Positions 27,429-35,845 of a stretch of 64,000 nucleotides of DNA are shown here, in pieces. Positions within the stretch are counted from its first letter, which is position 1. Every line of letters begins with the position of its first letter. The translations under genes and the position numbers were made by a program. Origin of the DNA: Seribacter sp963934295 (GTDB lineage: Bacteria > Verrucomicrobiota > Verrucomicrobiia > Opitutales > Seribacteraceae); assembly GCA_963934295.1 (NCBI GenBank), contig CAWVXY010000012.1, positions 1 through 64,000 on the forward strand, read 5' to 3'. A model generated the notes under the pieces. It ran no database searches, was not told where the DNA came from, and saw only the letters and a list, made by a program, of their open reading frames with translations.

Positions 27429-29120
27429 ATGAATTCATGCAACCGCAACTTTTCTTCCATCGTAGTTGATGGAAATGATCGCGCTCCCAATCGTTCTATG
27501 CTCCGAGCGGTTGGGTTCGAAGATGAAGACTTCGAAAAACCACAGGTAGCCGTGTGTTCAGCTTGGAGCATGGTAACACCCTGCAATTCTCACCTAGACG
27601 AATTAGGCAAAGCATCAGTGGAGGGAGTTGACCATGCAGGTGGCAAAGCAGTTCCATTTGGCACAATAACCGTTTCAGATGGTATCAGTATGGGAACGCC
27701 CGGCATGCGTTATTCCCTTGTCTCCAGAGATGTTATTGCGGATTCAATCGAAACGGTAGTCGGGGCAGAAGGAATGGATGGTTTAGTTGCGATTGGAGGT
27801 TGCGATAAAAACATGCCTGCCTGTGTAATGGCACTGGCTAGACTTAACCGTCCTGGTATTTTTGTTTATGGGGGAACTATTTTGCCAGGCTTACATAAGG
27901 AAAAAAATCTTGATATCGTATCCGTTTTCGAAGCGGTCGGATCACATGCCGGAGGAGTGATCGATAAGGAAGAATTAACTGAAATTGAAAAAAAAGCGAT
28001 CCCTGGACCAGGTTCTTGTGGAGGGATGTACACGGCAAATACGATGTCATCGGCGATAGAGGCATTAGGTATGAGTTTACCTGATAGTTCCGCCCAGCTA
28101 GCCGTTTCTGATGAGAAAAAAATCGACGCACGGGATGCTGGGGCAGCTGTTGTTAATTTAATAAATAAGGATATTAAACCAAGGGATATAATGACCCGGA
28201 AGGCATTTGAGAATGCGATTACTGTGGTTATTACCTTAGGTGGTTCCACAAATGCGGTTCTTCATTTACTTGCAATGGCCCACTCCGCAGATGTGGAATT
28301 GGATCTTGATGATTTCACTGACATTGGAAAACGGGTACCCGTTCTTTGTGACCTTAAACCAAGCGGGAAATATAATATGTCCCACTTCGTTCGAGTCGGC
28401 GGATTACGCCCCTTACTCAAGACTCTTTTAGATGAAGGGCTTCTCCATGGTGATTGCCTCACCGTTACCGGGAAAACCCTCGCTGAGAATGTTTCTGACG
28501 CCACACCATACGCCCCCTACCCCAGCGGGCAAGACCTCGTACGCCCATTCAATGATCCAATCAAAAAAGATAGTCACCTTAGAATTTTATACGGAAACCT
28601 GGCACCGAATGGAGCAGTAGCCAAAATCACCGGAAAGGAAGGTTTAAAATTTACCGGAAAAGCTATTGTTTTTGAATCTGAGGAAGCATCGTTGCGGGGT
28701 ATCCTAGAAGGTGAAGTTAAAGCAGGTCATGTAATCGTAATCCGGAACGAGGGCCCTGTTGGCGGACCAGGCATGAGAGAAATGCTTTCTCCAACATCAG
28801 CTATTATGGGTAAAGGCTTAGGGAAAGATGTTGCCCTTATTACAGATGGTCGGTTTTCCGGAGGAAGTCACGGATTTGTGGTTGGACATGTAACCCCAGA
28901 AGCGGCTATTGGAGGTCCCATTGGCTTACTAAAAAACGATGATCCCATTACGATTGATGCGGAAAAAAATGAACTTTCCCTTGATTTACCTGAAGAAGAA
29001 ATAACCAAAAGGAAAAACGAGTGGAAAAAACCGCCCCCCAAAGAAAAACGTGGGGTTCTTGCAAAGTATGCTAAACTCGTAAGTTCAGCCTCGCTTGGAG
29101 CATTAACAGATAAATTTTAA
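27429..29120 (+). CDS. ilvD: dihydroxy-acid dehydratase
   Basis: An iron-sulfur dehydratase of 563 residues acting in isoleucine, valine and pantothenate synthesis. Cluster cysteines are in TPCNSHLDELG, GGCDKNMPAC and GPGSCGGMYTANTMS. Other signatures are SDGISMGTPGMRYSL and the C-terminal TDGRFSGGSHGFVVGH. The start fits the family (NRNFSSIVVDGNDRAPNRSM). It diverges from pheA, and pgi follows 6 bases after its stop, so these two metabolic genes probably share a message. Confidence 0.97.
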   Translation: MNSCNRNFSSIVVDGNDRAPNRSMLRAVGFEDEDFEKPQVAVCSAWSMVTPCNSHLDELGKASVEGVDHAGGKAVPFGTITVSDGISMGTPGMRYSLVSRDVIADSIETVVGAEGMDGLVAIGGCDKNMPACVMALARLNRPGIFVYGGTILPGLHKEKNLDIVSVFEAVGSHAGGVIDKEELTEIEKKAIPGPGSCGGMYTANTMSSAIEALGMSLPDSSAQLAVSDEKKIDARDAGAAVVNLINKDIKPRDIMTRKAFENAITVVITLGGSTNAVLHLLAMAHSADVELDLDDFTDIGKRVPVLCDLKPSGKYNMSHFVRVGGLRPLLKTLLDEGLLHGDCLTVTGKTLAENVSDATPYAPYPSGQDLVRPFNDPIKKDSHLRILYGNLAPNGAVAKITGKEGLKFTGKAIVFESEEASLRGILEGEVKAGHVIVIRNEGPVGGPGMREMLSPTSAIMGKGLGKDVALITDGRFSGGSHGFVVGHVTPEAAIGGPIGLLKNDDPITIDAEKNELSLDLPEEEITKRKNEWKKPPPKEKRGVLAKYAKLVSSASLGALTDKF

Positions 29121-29126
29121 TCATCT

Positions 29127-30695
29127 ATGAATAAAGATCTATACCTATCCTTTGAAAACGCTCAATTTTGGGCTGATTTTTCTCTTGTCGATTTTCCCGA
29201 GAACTATCTGGATTCGATGAATCAACCCATCACGGAGGCTCTTCAAAAAATGGAAGAGCTTGAAAATGGAGCGATTGCCAATCCAGACGAAAATCGAATG
29301 GTCGGACATTATTGGTTGAGAGCCCCAACATTAGCTCCCAGTCAAGAGCTAACTGATACAATCCAGAAGACTCTTGTCCAACTTAAACAAATCTCTAAGA
29401 AGGTGCACGATGGCTCACTTCAATCTCCCTCAGGTCCATTTACTGATCTTTTGATTGTCGGCATTGGAGGTTCAGCACTTGGTCCACAATTTGTGGGAAA
29501 GGCCTTGGGGCACCCTGTAAAAGACAAACTTAAAGTTCATTTCTTTGATAATACAGATCCAGATGGAATCGACCTGACTCTTGCGGAAATTGGTTCATCT
29601 CTTGAATCAACTCTTGTCCTTGTAATATCTAAATCCGGTGGTACTCCAGAAACACGGAACGGCATGCTTGAAGCGGAAAATGCTTTTTCCAACTCAGGCT
29701 TGAACTTTGCCAAGCACGCAATTGCAATAACAGGTGAAGGCAGTAAACTTCACAAACATTCCCAAGAAAACGAATGGTTGGAATTTTTACCTATGTGGGA
29801 TTGGGTGGGAGGTCGAACAAGTGAAACTGCCGCCGTAGGCCTTTTACCGGCAGCACTCCAGGGCATTAACATTGAGGATCTTTTGACAGGTGCGAGCGAA
29901 ATGGATCAATTGACAAGGAATTCAGACTACAGGAAGAATCCTGCCGCCATGCTTGCTCTTGCTTGGCATCATTTGACTGATGGAAAAGGATCCAAGGATA
30001 TGGTAATTCTACCATACAAGGACCGACTCGAATTATTTGCCAAATACTTGCAACAATTGATCATGGAATCTTTGGGAAAAGAAAAAGATCTAAACGGTAA
30101 AATTGTTCATCAAGGAATTTCAGTTTATGGCAACAAGGGTTCTACGGATCAACATGCCTATGTTCAACAGTTACGTGAAGGTGTACCCAATTTTTTTGCT
30201 ACTTTTATCGAAGTATTGAAACATCGGAATGGGGATTCCATTAAAGTGGATGAGAAAGGTATGGACTCGGGCGATTACCTTCACGGTTTCTTTTTGGGTA
30301 CTCGGGATGCTCTCTACGAAAAAGACCGAAAATCCATTACCCTGACTATCCTTGAAGTCACCCCATATACAGTGGGTGGGTTAATCGCACTTTTTGAAAG
30401 AGCAGTTGGCTTATATGCATCGCTCGTCGGTATAAACGCTTATCATCAGCCTGGAGTCGAAGCTGGAAAGAAAGCTGCCACAGCGATCCTTACCGTGCGG
30501 GAATCCGTGATTAATTTTCTTCGGCAAAATACTGGAACTGGATACACCTCGAAAGAAATTGCTTCTGAAATCAACAATTTGGATAAAACTGACTGGGTGT
30601 TTAAAATATTGGAAAACCTTGCAATTAACCAACCGGAACATTTTCGAAGGGAGAAAGATGAAAGCCCGACGGAAGACAGATTCTCAGCAATCTAA
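29127..30695 (+). CDS. pgi: glucose-6-phosphate isomerase
   Basis: Interconverts glucose-6-phosphate and fructose-6-phosphate. It is 522 residues. The SIS fold is shown by IVGIGGSALGPQFVG, VISKSGGTPETRNGM (sugar-phosphate loop) and DWVGGRTSETAAVGLLPAAL. QQLIMESLGKEKDLNG and NAYHQPGVEAGKKAA match the C-terminal catalytic region. The C-terminal extension after about residue 470 resembles a winged-helix tail seen in some PGI proteins of this type. The last four bases overlap the stop of the convergent ExbD-like gene. Confidence 0.95.
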   Translation: MNKDLYLSFENAQFWADFSLVDFPENYLDSMNQPITEALQKMEELENGAIANPDENRMVGHYWLRAPTLAPSQELTDTIQKTLVQLKQISKKVHDGSLQSPSGPFTDLLIVGIGGSALGPQFVGKALGHPVKDKLKVHFFDNTDPDGIDLTLAEIGSSLESTLVLVISKSGGTPETRNGMLEAENAFSNSGLNFAKHAIAITGEGSKLHKHSQENEWLEFLPMWDWVGGRTSETAAVGLLPAALQGINIEDLLTGASEMDQLTRNSDYRKNPAAMLALAWHHLTDGKGSKDMVILPYKDRLELFAKYLQQLIMESLGKEKDLNGKIVHQGISVYGNKGSTDQHAYVQQLREGVPNFFATFIEVLKHRNGDSIKVDEKGMDSGDYLHGFFLGTRDALYEKDRKSITLTILEVTPYTVGGLIALFERAVGLYASLVGINAYHQPGVEAGKKAATAILTVRESVINFLRQNTGTGYTSKEIASEINNLDKTDWVFKILENLAINQPEHFRREKDESPTEDRFSAI

Positions 30696-31771
30696 TCCAA
30701 AACATTTGTAGGTTTCCTGGGTGGAGCTGGCTTTCCTGATGAAGGCTTAGGTTTGGGTCGTGACGCTAAATATTGTTTCCTTCCTATCGTGCGGTAACCC
30801 CAATCATAACTCCACCAGTCAGTTCCTCGATGAGCGGGCTTCCACCCAGCTGGAAACTTTTTTTCATTGGCCATATTTCGGGCAGCCATATAAACACCAA
30901 AACTATCTGGAAAAACTTCAAAAAGAAGATAATTTTTACGGGGGGTTAATGGTAATAAAGACTTAGTGTATTTGGATCCCGATTTAATCAAAGATGCTTC
31001 ATTTTCCCCTGATTGATCTTTTCTTTCCACAGTAAAGCGAATAACTTTATCTTTGTCCTCTCTTGCAATTACTGAGAAAAAAGTATCACCCACTTTACCT
31101 CCATTAATCGCGGTCAAAAACTTTTTTGCATCGTATTCCTTATCTTGGTTGGGCTTAATTCCAGCTTTTTTTATTACAGAGGATATTTTTTGCCTAAGCC
31201 CGACATCATCCAACGGAAAAACCTTTCCGTTACGACATAGAAATCGGTAAGGAGTCGAACCGGCAATTGCGGGCTTTGGATCTGGCAGACTAACTTCTTT
31301 ACTAAGAGTTTGGCCAGAAGATTTGGGTGCTTTAGCAAGCAAGCCTTTTACTTTTCTAACTTTAACTTCCACGGACTTCATATCGTTTTGAAGTTTATTT
31401 TTTTGCTGTCGTAAATTTTGCAACTTAGGGGGCGTGGCGGGCATCTCTTTTTTCTTGGCAGCAAGTTTTTTCTCAAGCTGAGTGATATCCTGAATTAATT
31501 TCTTTTGATCCTGATTTTGAGCAGCCTGCTTGAGTTGTAATTCTTCTTTTTCTTTGAGTAATGCCCTCTTCTGATCATCAAACTGCTTCATTGCCAACTC
31601 CATCAGTTCTTTTGAATCTTCTTCCTTTTTCTCTTCTACAATTCGTTTTACAGCTGAATCCGCTCCCAATTGTACAACAATTAAAAGAATAATCAGAATA
31701 CCAACTACTGTGGTAATCGTATCAAGCAGAGAATCTAAGCTTCCACCGACGTCTTTCTTTTTTCTTTTCAC
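30692..31771 (-). CDS. ExbD/TolR-like stator protein with periplasmic coiled coil (B subunit, Asp retained)
   Basis: A 359-residue protein built like ExbD/TolR/MotB. It has a basic cytoplasmic N-terminus (MKRKKKDVGG), a single membrane helix at about 18-36 preceded by SLLDTITTVV, a charged coiled coil at about 40-150, and a C-terminal globular domain. Asp17 aligns with the proton-carrying Asp of ExbD (TPFVDVMLVLL pattern). The C-domain contains LLFEVFPDSFGVYMAARN and a Trp-rich segment (GTDWWSYDWGY), then a Pro/Lys tail. No OmpA peptidoglycan-binding motif is seen. It overlaps the companion gene upstream by four bases and is the last gene of a three-gene operon with an ExbB-like channel. The job driven is unknown. 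Confidence 0.75.
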   Translation of the reverse strand: MKRKKKDVGGSLDSLLDTITTVVGILIILLIVVQLGADSAVKRIVEEKKEEDSKELMELAMKQFDDQKRALLKEKEELQLKQAAQNQDQKKLIQDITQLEKKLAAKKKEMPATPPKLQNLRQQKNKLQNDMKSVEVKVRKVKGLLAKAPKSSGQTLSKEVSLPDPKPAIAGSTPYRFLCRNGKVFPLDDVGLRQKISSVIKKAGIKPNQDKEYDAKKFLTAINGGKVGDTFFSVIAREDKDKVIRFTVERKDQSGENEASLIKSGSKYTKSLLPLTPRKNYLLFEVFPDSFGVYMAARNMANEKKFPAGWKPAHRGTDWWSYDWGYRTIGRKQYLASRPKPKPSSGKPAPPRKPTNVLD

Positions 31772-32754
31772 GAACCAAGAAATAACGAAAGATCAATCTC
31801 CCCTTCCCCGTCCAAGGGAAGTTGCCCATATCGACACCCTAAACCATTACAAAGCTGAGTGGTTCGACTCCATGCGTTAAAACCTTTAGTACGTAACAGA
31901 AATATTATATATCTTGCCTCTGGATCTGGGCGTTTAGCAGCTCGTGCTTCCTCATACTTACGGACAATATTTCGGGAACCCGCGGCCAATTGAAGAGCAG
32001 TAAGTACAATTTCTTTCCCCGCCTTGTCCTTAAGGGTAATTTTGCTACCGTCTCGCTTAATAAATCGAGCATCTATTTTGCTCCCCTGAGCACTTCGCCA
32101 AGTACGAAAGGGAGCTTCTTTGGCAACTTTTTGTATCACAGTCTTAAGTTTGGGATGACTCGCAATTTGACCAACAGGTACTTTGAAATGTTTACCATTT
32201 TCTTCATACACCCGGATACCTTCTTCGTTACATTCTATAAATGTGGGTTCCAAGTCTCCACCCGCCCCTGAACCACTCTGTTTTACTACCATGGTAGCAA
32301 ACTTTTCTGGTTCTTTCATTAATTCCCATTCATCTTCTGCCTGCTCTAAATCCGTCAACATTTTGGCAAGGGTAGCCTGGATTTTCACCACTTCTCCCTC
32401 CATACCCTTACTTTGTTTTTGTTCGCTTTTTGCTTTTACTATCTGAATCGTAATACTCGCTATTTGTTGATTAAGCTGCTCTTTTTTCTTGGGGTCTACT
32501 TTTTTTAATGGATCTTTTTTGATCGCTTCGATCTCACGTCGAAGCGAATTTAATTCGTTCTTGCGTTCCTCAATTTTTTTTTGAAACTCCTCGTCATCCT
32601 CTAGTGCAGTCTCTATTTTATCATTCACAGATTCTGGATCAATTTGTGCGATAACAATAGCCGTAATCATTAAAGTCAGAATTCCAATAACACATGCAAG
32701 AATACTTAGAAAAGGGAAAAGAGAGATTTGTAGATCCGCTTTTTTTTTCTTCAT
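31768..32754 (-). CDS. ExbD/TolR-like stator protein with coiled coil (A subunit, Asp replaced)
   Basis: A 328-residue protein with the same plan as its downstream neighbour: basic N-terminus, one membrane helix at about 12-37 (ISLFPFLSILACVIGILTLM), a coiled coil at about 50-150 and a C-terminal domain from about 168. The ISLFPFLSILA stretch parallels the ExbD INVTPFVDVML motif, but Ser stands where the proton-carrying Asp would be. The C-domain includes ARYIIFLLRTKGFNAWSR, matching the pattern of its partner's LLFEVFPDSFGVYMAARN, so the two are distant paralogues. It sits 38 bases after the ExbB-like gene. It may be a structural partner in an unequal dimer. Confidence 0.72.
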   Translation of the reverse strand: MKKKKADLQISLFPFLSILACVIGILTLMITAIVIAQIDPESVNDKIETALEDDEEFQKKIEERKNELNSLRREIEAIKKDPLKKVDPKKKEQLNQQIASITIQIVKAKSEQKQSKGMEGEVVKIQATLAKMLTDLEQAEDEWELMKEPEKFATMVVKQSGSGAGGDLEPTFIECNEEGIRVYEENGKHFKVPVGQIASHPKLKTVIQKVAKEAPFRTWRSAQGSKIDARFIKRDGSKITLKDKAGKEIVLTALQLAAGSRNIVRKYEEARAAKRPDPEARYIIFLLRTKGFNAWSRTTQLCNGLGCRYGQLPLDGEGEIDLSLFLGS

Positions 32755-32792
32755 CAGCTGGGTTTTATAGTAAGTCTTAAATCACCCTCGTG

Positions 32793-33863
32793 CTAGTCTG
32801 CCTGCTCTTCGATTGAAGTATTCTCCATAATTTGGGTAAACTGACTAGCAACTTGGGTCATTTGTTGTGCCACTACGCTTTGGCTTTCCTGGAGTTGTAA
32901 TAAATAAGCCTGTAAATTCTCTATACGCTCCAGCGTCGCCCCGGATTGTACATTTTCACTGCCACTCAAACTATGTTCTAAATTAGGCTCACGTAATCTT
33001 TTTAAAAAATACTCATTACAGTACTCATCAACTTTATTCAGCAAATCCTCCTCATTTTTTTGCATAACACTAGTTGGAAACATGACCCAAAGACTAAAAA
33101 TTAAAGAAACAAGGGTGGTATCAAAGGCTTCACTTAAACCACCAGTTACTTGGCCTAACTGTTCCTTAATGACTTCAATGTCAGCAGCAGCACCCATCTC
33201 TCCTCCGAAACTTGAAACCGCATCACTAATTCCCAAAACTGTTCCGATGAATCCGAGTATGGGAATGGCCCATATAAAAACCTTAATCAAAACATAGCTA
33301 GAATCGACCATTGTAGCATCAATTTCAGATTGAGACTTTAACATATCAGCCGTCTCCGTATGATTTTTTCGAACGCTAAAATGTTCAAGTCCTCTCAGAA
33401 TCCTTGTTAGCAAAAAACTTTGCCTTGGGTCAAAGCCCAACCGATTGATGTGTGCACCAAAATGCGGAAGGTTTTCAACTCGAATATCCCTGCTTATATC
33501 CTCGGGCAAAAGTTTAAACTGCATGATATTAAGCTGCCCCTTCAATTTTTTTCTTTTTAAAAAAAGAATAGCAAAAGACCAGCATGCTAAATAGGTTAAT
33601 ACATAAGGAACCCAACCGCGTTCGTAAAAATAATCTGAAATAATTTGAGTATTGGGAGAAATTCTAAAAACGAGAACAAATAAATAGAACCCCACCTCAA
33701 TTCCTAACCCAATTAAGGCAGTAATACCCATGGAAACAGAAGTGGCAGATGCATTATCAAACTTTCCCATTTCATCCTCGCTGCGCTGCATCATATTGAC
33801 TTGTGACGCCCTCTTTTTTGCCTGAGCAGGAACTTTTGTAATTTTTCTACTTTGTTGCATCAT
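32793..33863 (-). CDS. MotA/TolQ/ExbB-family proton channel protein
   Basis: A 356-residue inner-membrane protein with hydrophobic segments at about 43-66, 86-103, 190-212 and 243-265. The last two carry the family signature: IPILGFIGTVLGISDAVSSF followed by TGGLSEAFDTTLVSLIFSL. ExbB-type pentamers surround two ExbD-type helices and convert proton flow to mechanical work. The cytoplasmic loop between helices 2 and 3 is long (about 85 residues), and a Gln-rich helical tail follows after 300. It heads an operon with two ExbD-like genes. Generic TonB energisation is possible, but the long coiled-coil partners suggest a different load. Confidence 0.85.
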   Translation of the reverse strand: MMQQSRKITKVPAQAKKRASQVNMMQRSEDEMGKFDNASATSVSMGITALIGLGIEVGFYLFVLVFRISPNTQIISDYFYERGWVPYVLTYLACWSFAILFLKRKKLKGQLNIMQFKLLPEDISRDIRVENLPHFGAHINRLGFDPRQSFLLTRILRGLEHFSVRKNHTETADMLKSQSEIDATMVDSSYVLIKVFIWAIPILGFIGTVLGISDAVSSFGGEMGAAADIEVIKEQLGQVTGGLSEAFDTTLVSLIFSLWVMFPTSVMQKNEEDLLNKVDEYCNEYFLKRLREPNLEHSLSGSENVQSGATLERIENLQAYLLQLQESQSVVAQQMTQVASQFTQIMENTSIEEQAD

Positions 33864-34033
33864 ACGGAAAATTTGAAAGGTAAATAACTAATTTTTATTT
33901 TTAATTTTTAAGGTCCCTAGATCGAGAAAATTCATTCACTTTTGTGAGAATATTTTTTCGAGTTTATGCAACAATTTCCTAGACGGAATCACTTATCCGA
34001 AATAAAAAATTAATAATATTCAATCTAATTAAT

Positions 34034-34074
34034 AAAAAATGATTTAGATTGTGTTTTCTTCCAAATCATTTTTT
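34034..34074. repeat. 12-bp perfect inverted repeat ahead of the small basic protein gene
   Basis: AAAAAATGATTT (34034-34045) is the exact reverse complement of AAATCATTTTTT (34063-34074), with a 17-base loop. It ends 12 bases before the ATG at 34087. It could be an operator or an AT-rich hairpin acting on both divergent genes. Confidence 0.5.
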
Positions 34075-34086
34075 CAATAAGGTCAG

Positions 34087-34458
34087 ATGGTCAAAACTTT
34101 AAATAAAGATGGAACTCCAAGAAAAGTTGGAAGCGGGAAAACGAAAGGTGCAGGTTGTTACGCCAATGTCACTTGGGCTCAACTTAAAAAGATTATTGGA
34201 GAAGAAACCAAAATTCCTGTTAGTCGAGTATGGATTAACAACCTAGGTTTTTCACCCAAACCGATTCAAAAGAAAATCGAGCGAGAAAAAACTACTGAGA
34301 AGAAAACAAAGATTCTTAAAGATCTACCAACCCCAAAAGTAACGCACATCAATAACAAATTAAACAAAACTACGAATCCAACCGAAAGTATCTCCAATCA
34401 AGAATATGAACCACCCCCGCTTTTTGCGACAGGAGAAAATAATTTTAACCAGTATTAA
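34087..34458 (+). CDS. small basic hypothetical protein
   Basis: A 123-residue protein with no signal peptide or membrane helix. The N-terminal 60 residues look folded (TPRKVGSGKTKGAGCYANVT, then TWAQLKKIIGEET and IPVSRVWINNLGF). After that it is a Lys/Thr/Pro/Asn-rich, probably disordered tail ending EPPPLFATGENNFNQY. The glycine-lysine string is not a complete P-loop. AAGG lies about 5 bases before the ATG. It diverges from the ExbB operon. A nucleic-acid-binding role is possible from its charge, but no known family is recognised. Confidence 0.6.
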   Translation: MVKTLNKDGTPRKVGSGKTKGAGCYANVTWAQLKKIIGEETKIPVSRVWINNLGFSPKPIQKKIEREKTTEKKTKILKDLPTPKVTHINNKLNKTTNPTESISNQEYEPPPLFATGENNFNQY

Positions 34459-34640
34459 AGAAATTCTAGAATAATCGTAATTTCTAAGGCTTTTGAATTC
34501 CCCTTTATCATGAAGAATTTTAAAAGCCGATTGAGATATAAGAAACTTACGAACCTTGTCCCAATTATTGTCTTAAACAAAAACCGAACACTCTATATTT
34601 TACCACAATTTATTTTACATTCCCTCGACTACTAAGAAAT

Positions 34641-35249
34641 TTATTCAAAAGGTAATTCAAGAGGAGGGAATGCATCAGGCAAAGGGGCAAAAGGTGAATC
34701 TGCTGGTGCTAAGCCTTCATCAAGCATTTCTGGAGTACTATCGAACGCAGGAGGCTCAAGACCTGTTTCCTCAACTCCATCGTCTATATCAGGAACAATT
34801 GGAATAAAATCAGTTACCTCTTCTACGGAATTCGAAATCTCAGTTTCATCCTTCAAGGTTGGCTTTACAAAATTATCCACATTTATTCCATCAAGAGTTG
34901 TTTTTTTCCACTCATTTTTATTTCTTTTTATCTTAAGCGTGGTGGATGGAGTTGGGTCTAGGTCCTCAATTTTAATATCCCTTTCCCACCAGTCCTTGTA
35001 TTCAAGTGTTCCATCTTCTTTATATTCCTGAATCGCACCCCACCTTGAACCTCCAACCATGGGTATAAGAAGTCTTCTTTCATGATCGTATTTATGACGA
35101 GCCAACCAAGCTTTCTCTACAGTTGCCACCGGTTTTTTATATGCGCCCATTTCTTTACTCCTGTAAGTATAGGTTTCATTATTGGCACACCCCCATGAAA
35201 ACAAGGTATAAATCAAAAATAATCCGTAAATTTTAATCTTTTTTTTCAT
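34641..35249 (-). CDS. putative lipoprotein, paralogue of the one at 40072-40674
   Basis: A 202-residue exported protein. The signal peptide ends at LFSWGC (Cys near residue 21). Residues about 40-80 read VEKAWLARHKYDHERRLL then RWGAIQEYKEDGTLEYKDWW. The other copy has VHQAWNARYQYDLENRRM and GRDEWGRVNYDRFW at the same place. Both end in an acidic, Pro-rich tail with SPFAPLPD or SPFAPLPP. They are therefore diverged paralogues about 5 kb apart. The long acidic tail looks disordered. It lies 18 bases after another lipoprotein gene and likely shares its message. Function unknown. Confidence 0.68.
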   Translation of the reverse strand: MKKKIKIYGLFLIYTLFSWGCANNETYTYRSKEMGAYKKPVATVEKAWLARHKYDHERRLLIPMVGGSRWGAIQEYKEDGTLEYKDWWERDIKIEDLDPTPSTTLKIKRNKNEWKKTTLDGINVDNFVKPTLKDETEISNSVEEVTDFIPIVPDIDDGVEETGLEPPAFDSTPEMLDEGLAPADSPFAPLPDAFPPLELPFE

Positions 35250-35267
35250 AGCACAGAATATCTATTT

Positions 35268-35744
35268 CTACTTAACACTAGAGAGCAAGCGTAACTTATT
35301 AGAACTCATGCTAAAACACTCAATTTCTCCAGTTTCCATATTACATCGATAAATCCATCTTTCATTTTCGTCACATATAAATTGATATTTATTATGACTC
35401 TCCTCTGAATTATTTGCCATAAGCATTTTCAAAAAAGAATTTTCCAATCTTGCATAATCAACTTTTACTGGCTCGGGTATGGATTGGTTTATTTTAGGTA
35501 TAATTTCGCCAACATATTTCTGTAGCAAAAGTTCAAAAACCTGAGAACTGGGTCCCGGAATAACCTCTGAATCTAGAACCTTAGGTGATAAAACTGGAAT
35601 TTCATTTAATGAAATGGTTTTATTTTCATCACTATTTTTCAAGGTTGTATTTTCTATCCCGCAACCTGAAAGGAAAAAGAAAAATATAACAATTACAGAA
35701 TATTTTGAAAATCGGAACAACAAAGATGAAGGAAAATCTTTCAT
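35268..35744 (-). CDS. putative lipoprotein of unknown function
   Basis: A 158-residue protein with a long hydrophobic signal (SVIVIFFFFLSGC) and a good lipobox LSGC. The mature part has a linker rich in Ser and Thr, then a helical region (SSQVFELLLQKYVGEIIPKI) and a C-terminal segment with YQFICDENERWIYRCNMET, which includes two Cys that might form a disulfide. No family is recognised. It is first of a two-gene minus-strand set with the paralogous lipoprotein and diverges from the Gfo/Idh oxidoreductase. Confidence 0.62.
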   Translation of the reverse strand: MKDFPSSLLFRFSKYSVIVIFFFFLSGCGIENTTLKNSDENKTISLNEIPVLSPKVLDSEVIPGPSSQVFELLLQKYVGEIIPKINQSIPEPVKVDYARLENSFLKMLMANNSEESHNKYQFICDENERWIYRCNMETGEIECFSMSSNKLRLLSSVK

Positions 35745-35845
35745 TTTTTTATTCTTATTAAATTCATCTATTCGTCAACAAAGAGCGTTCCATAAACGGG
35801 GGATTAATGATTGCCTGTTATCCGAATAATGCTTCTTTGATACTA

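Noticed and set aside
27335..27586. N-terminal extension of the PheA frame
   Set aside because: It would overlap the ilvD coding start and add over 80 residues with no similarity to P-proteins.
30692..33863. Zorya-type anti-phage system
   Set aside because: The motor proteins are only generally similar and no helicase, nuclease or ZorC/D/E-like gene is nearby.
34490..34550. Possible terminator CTTTTGAATTC...GAATTTTAAAAG after the small basic protein
   Set aside because: The stem is imperfect, AT-rich with a long loop and no T-run.
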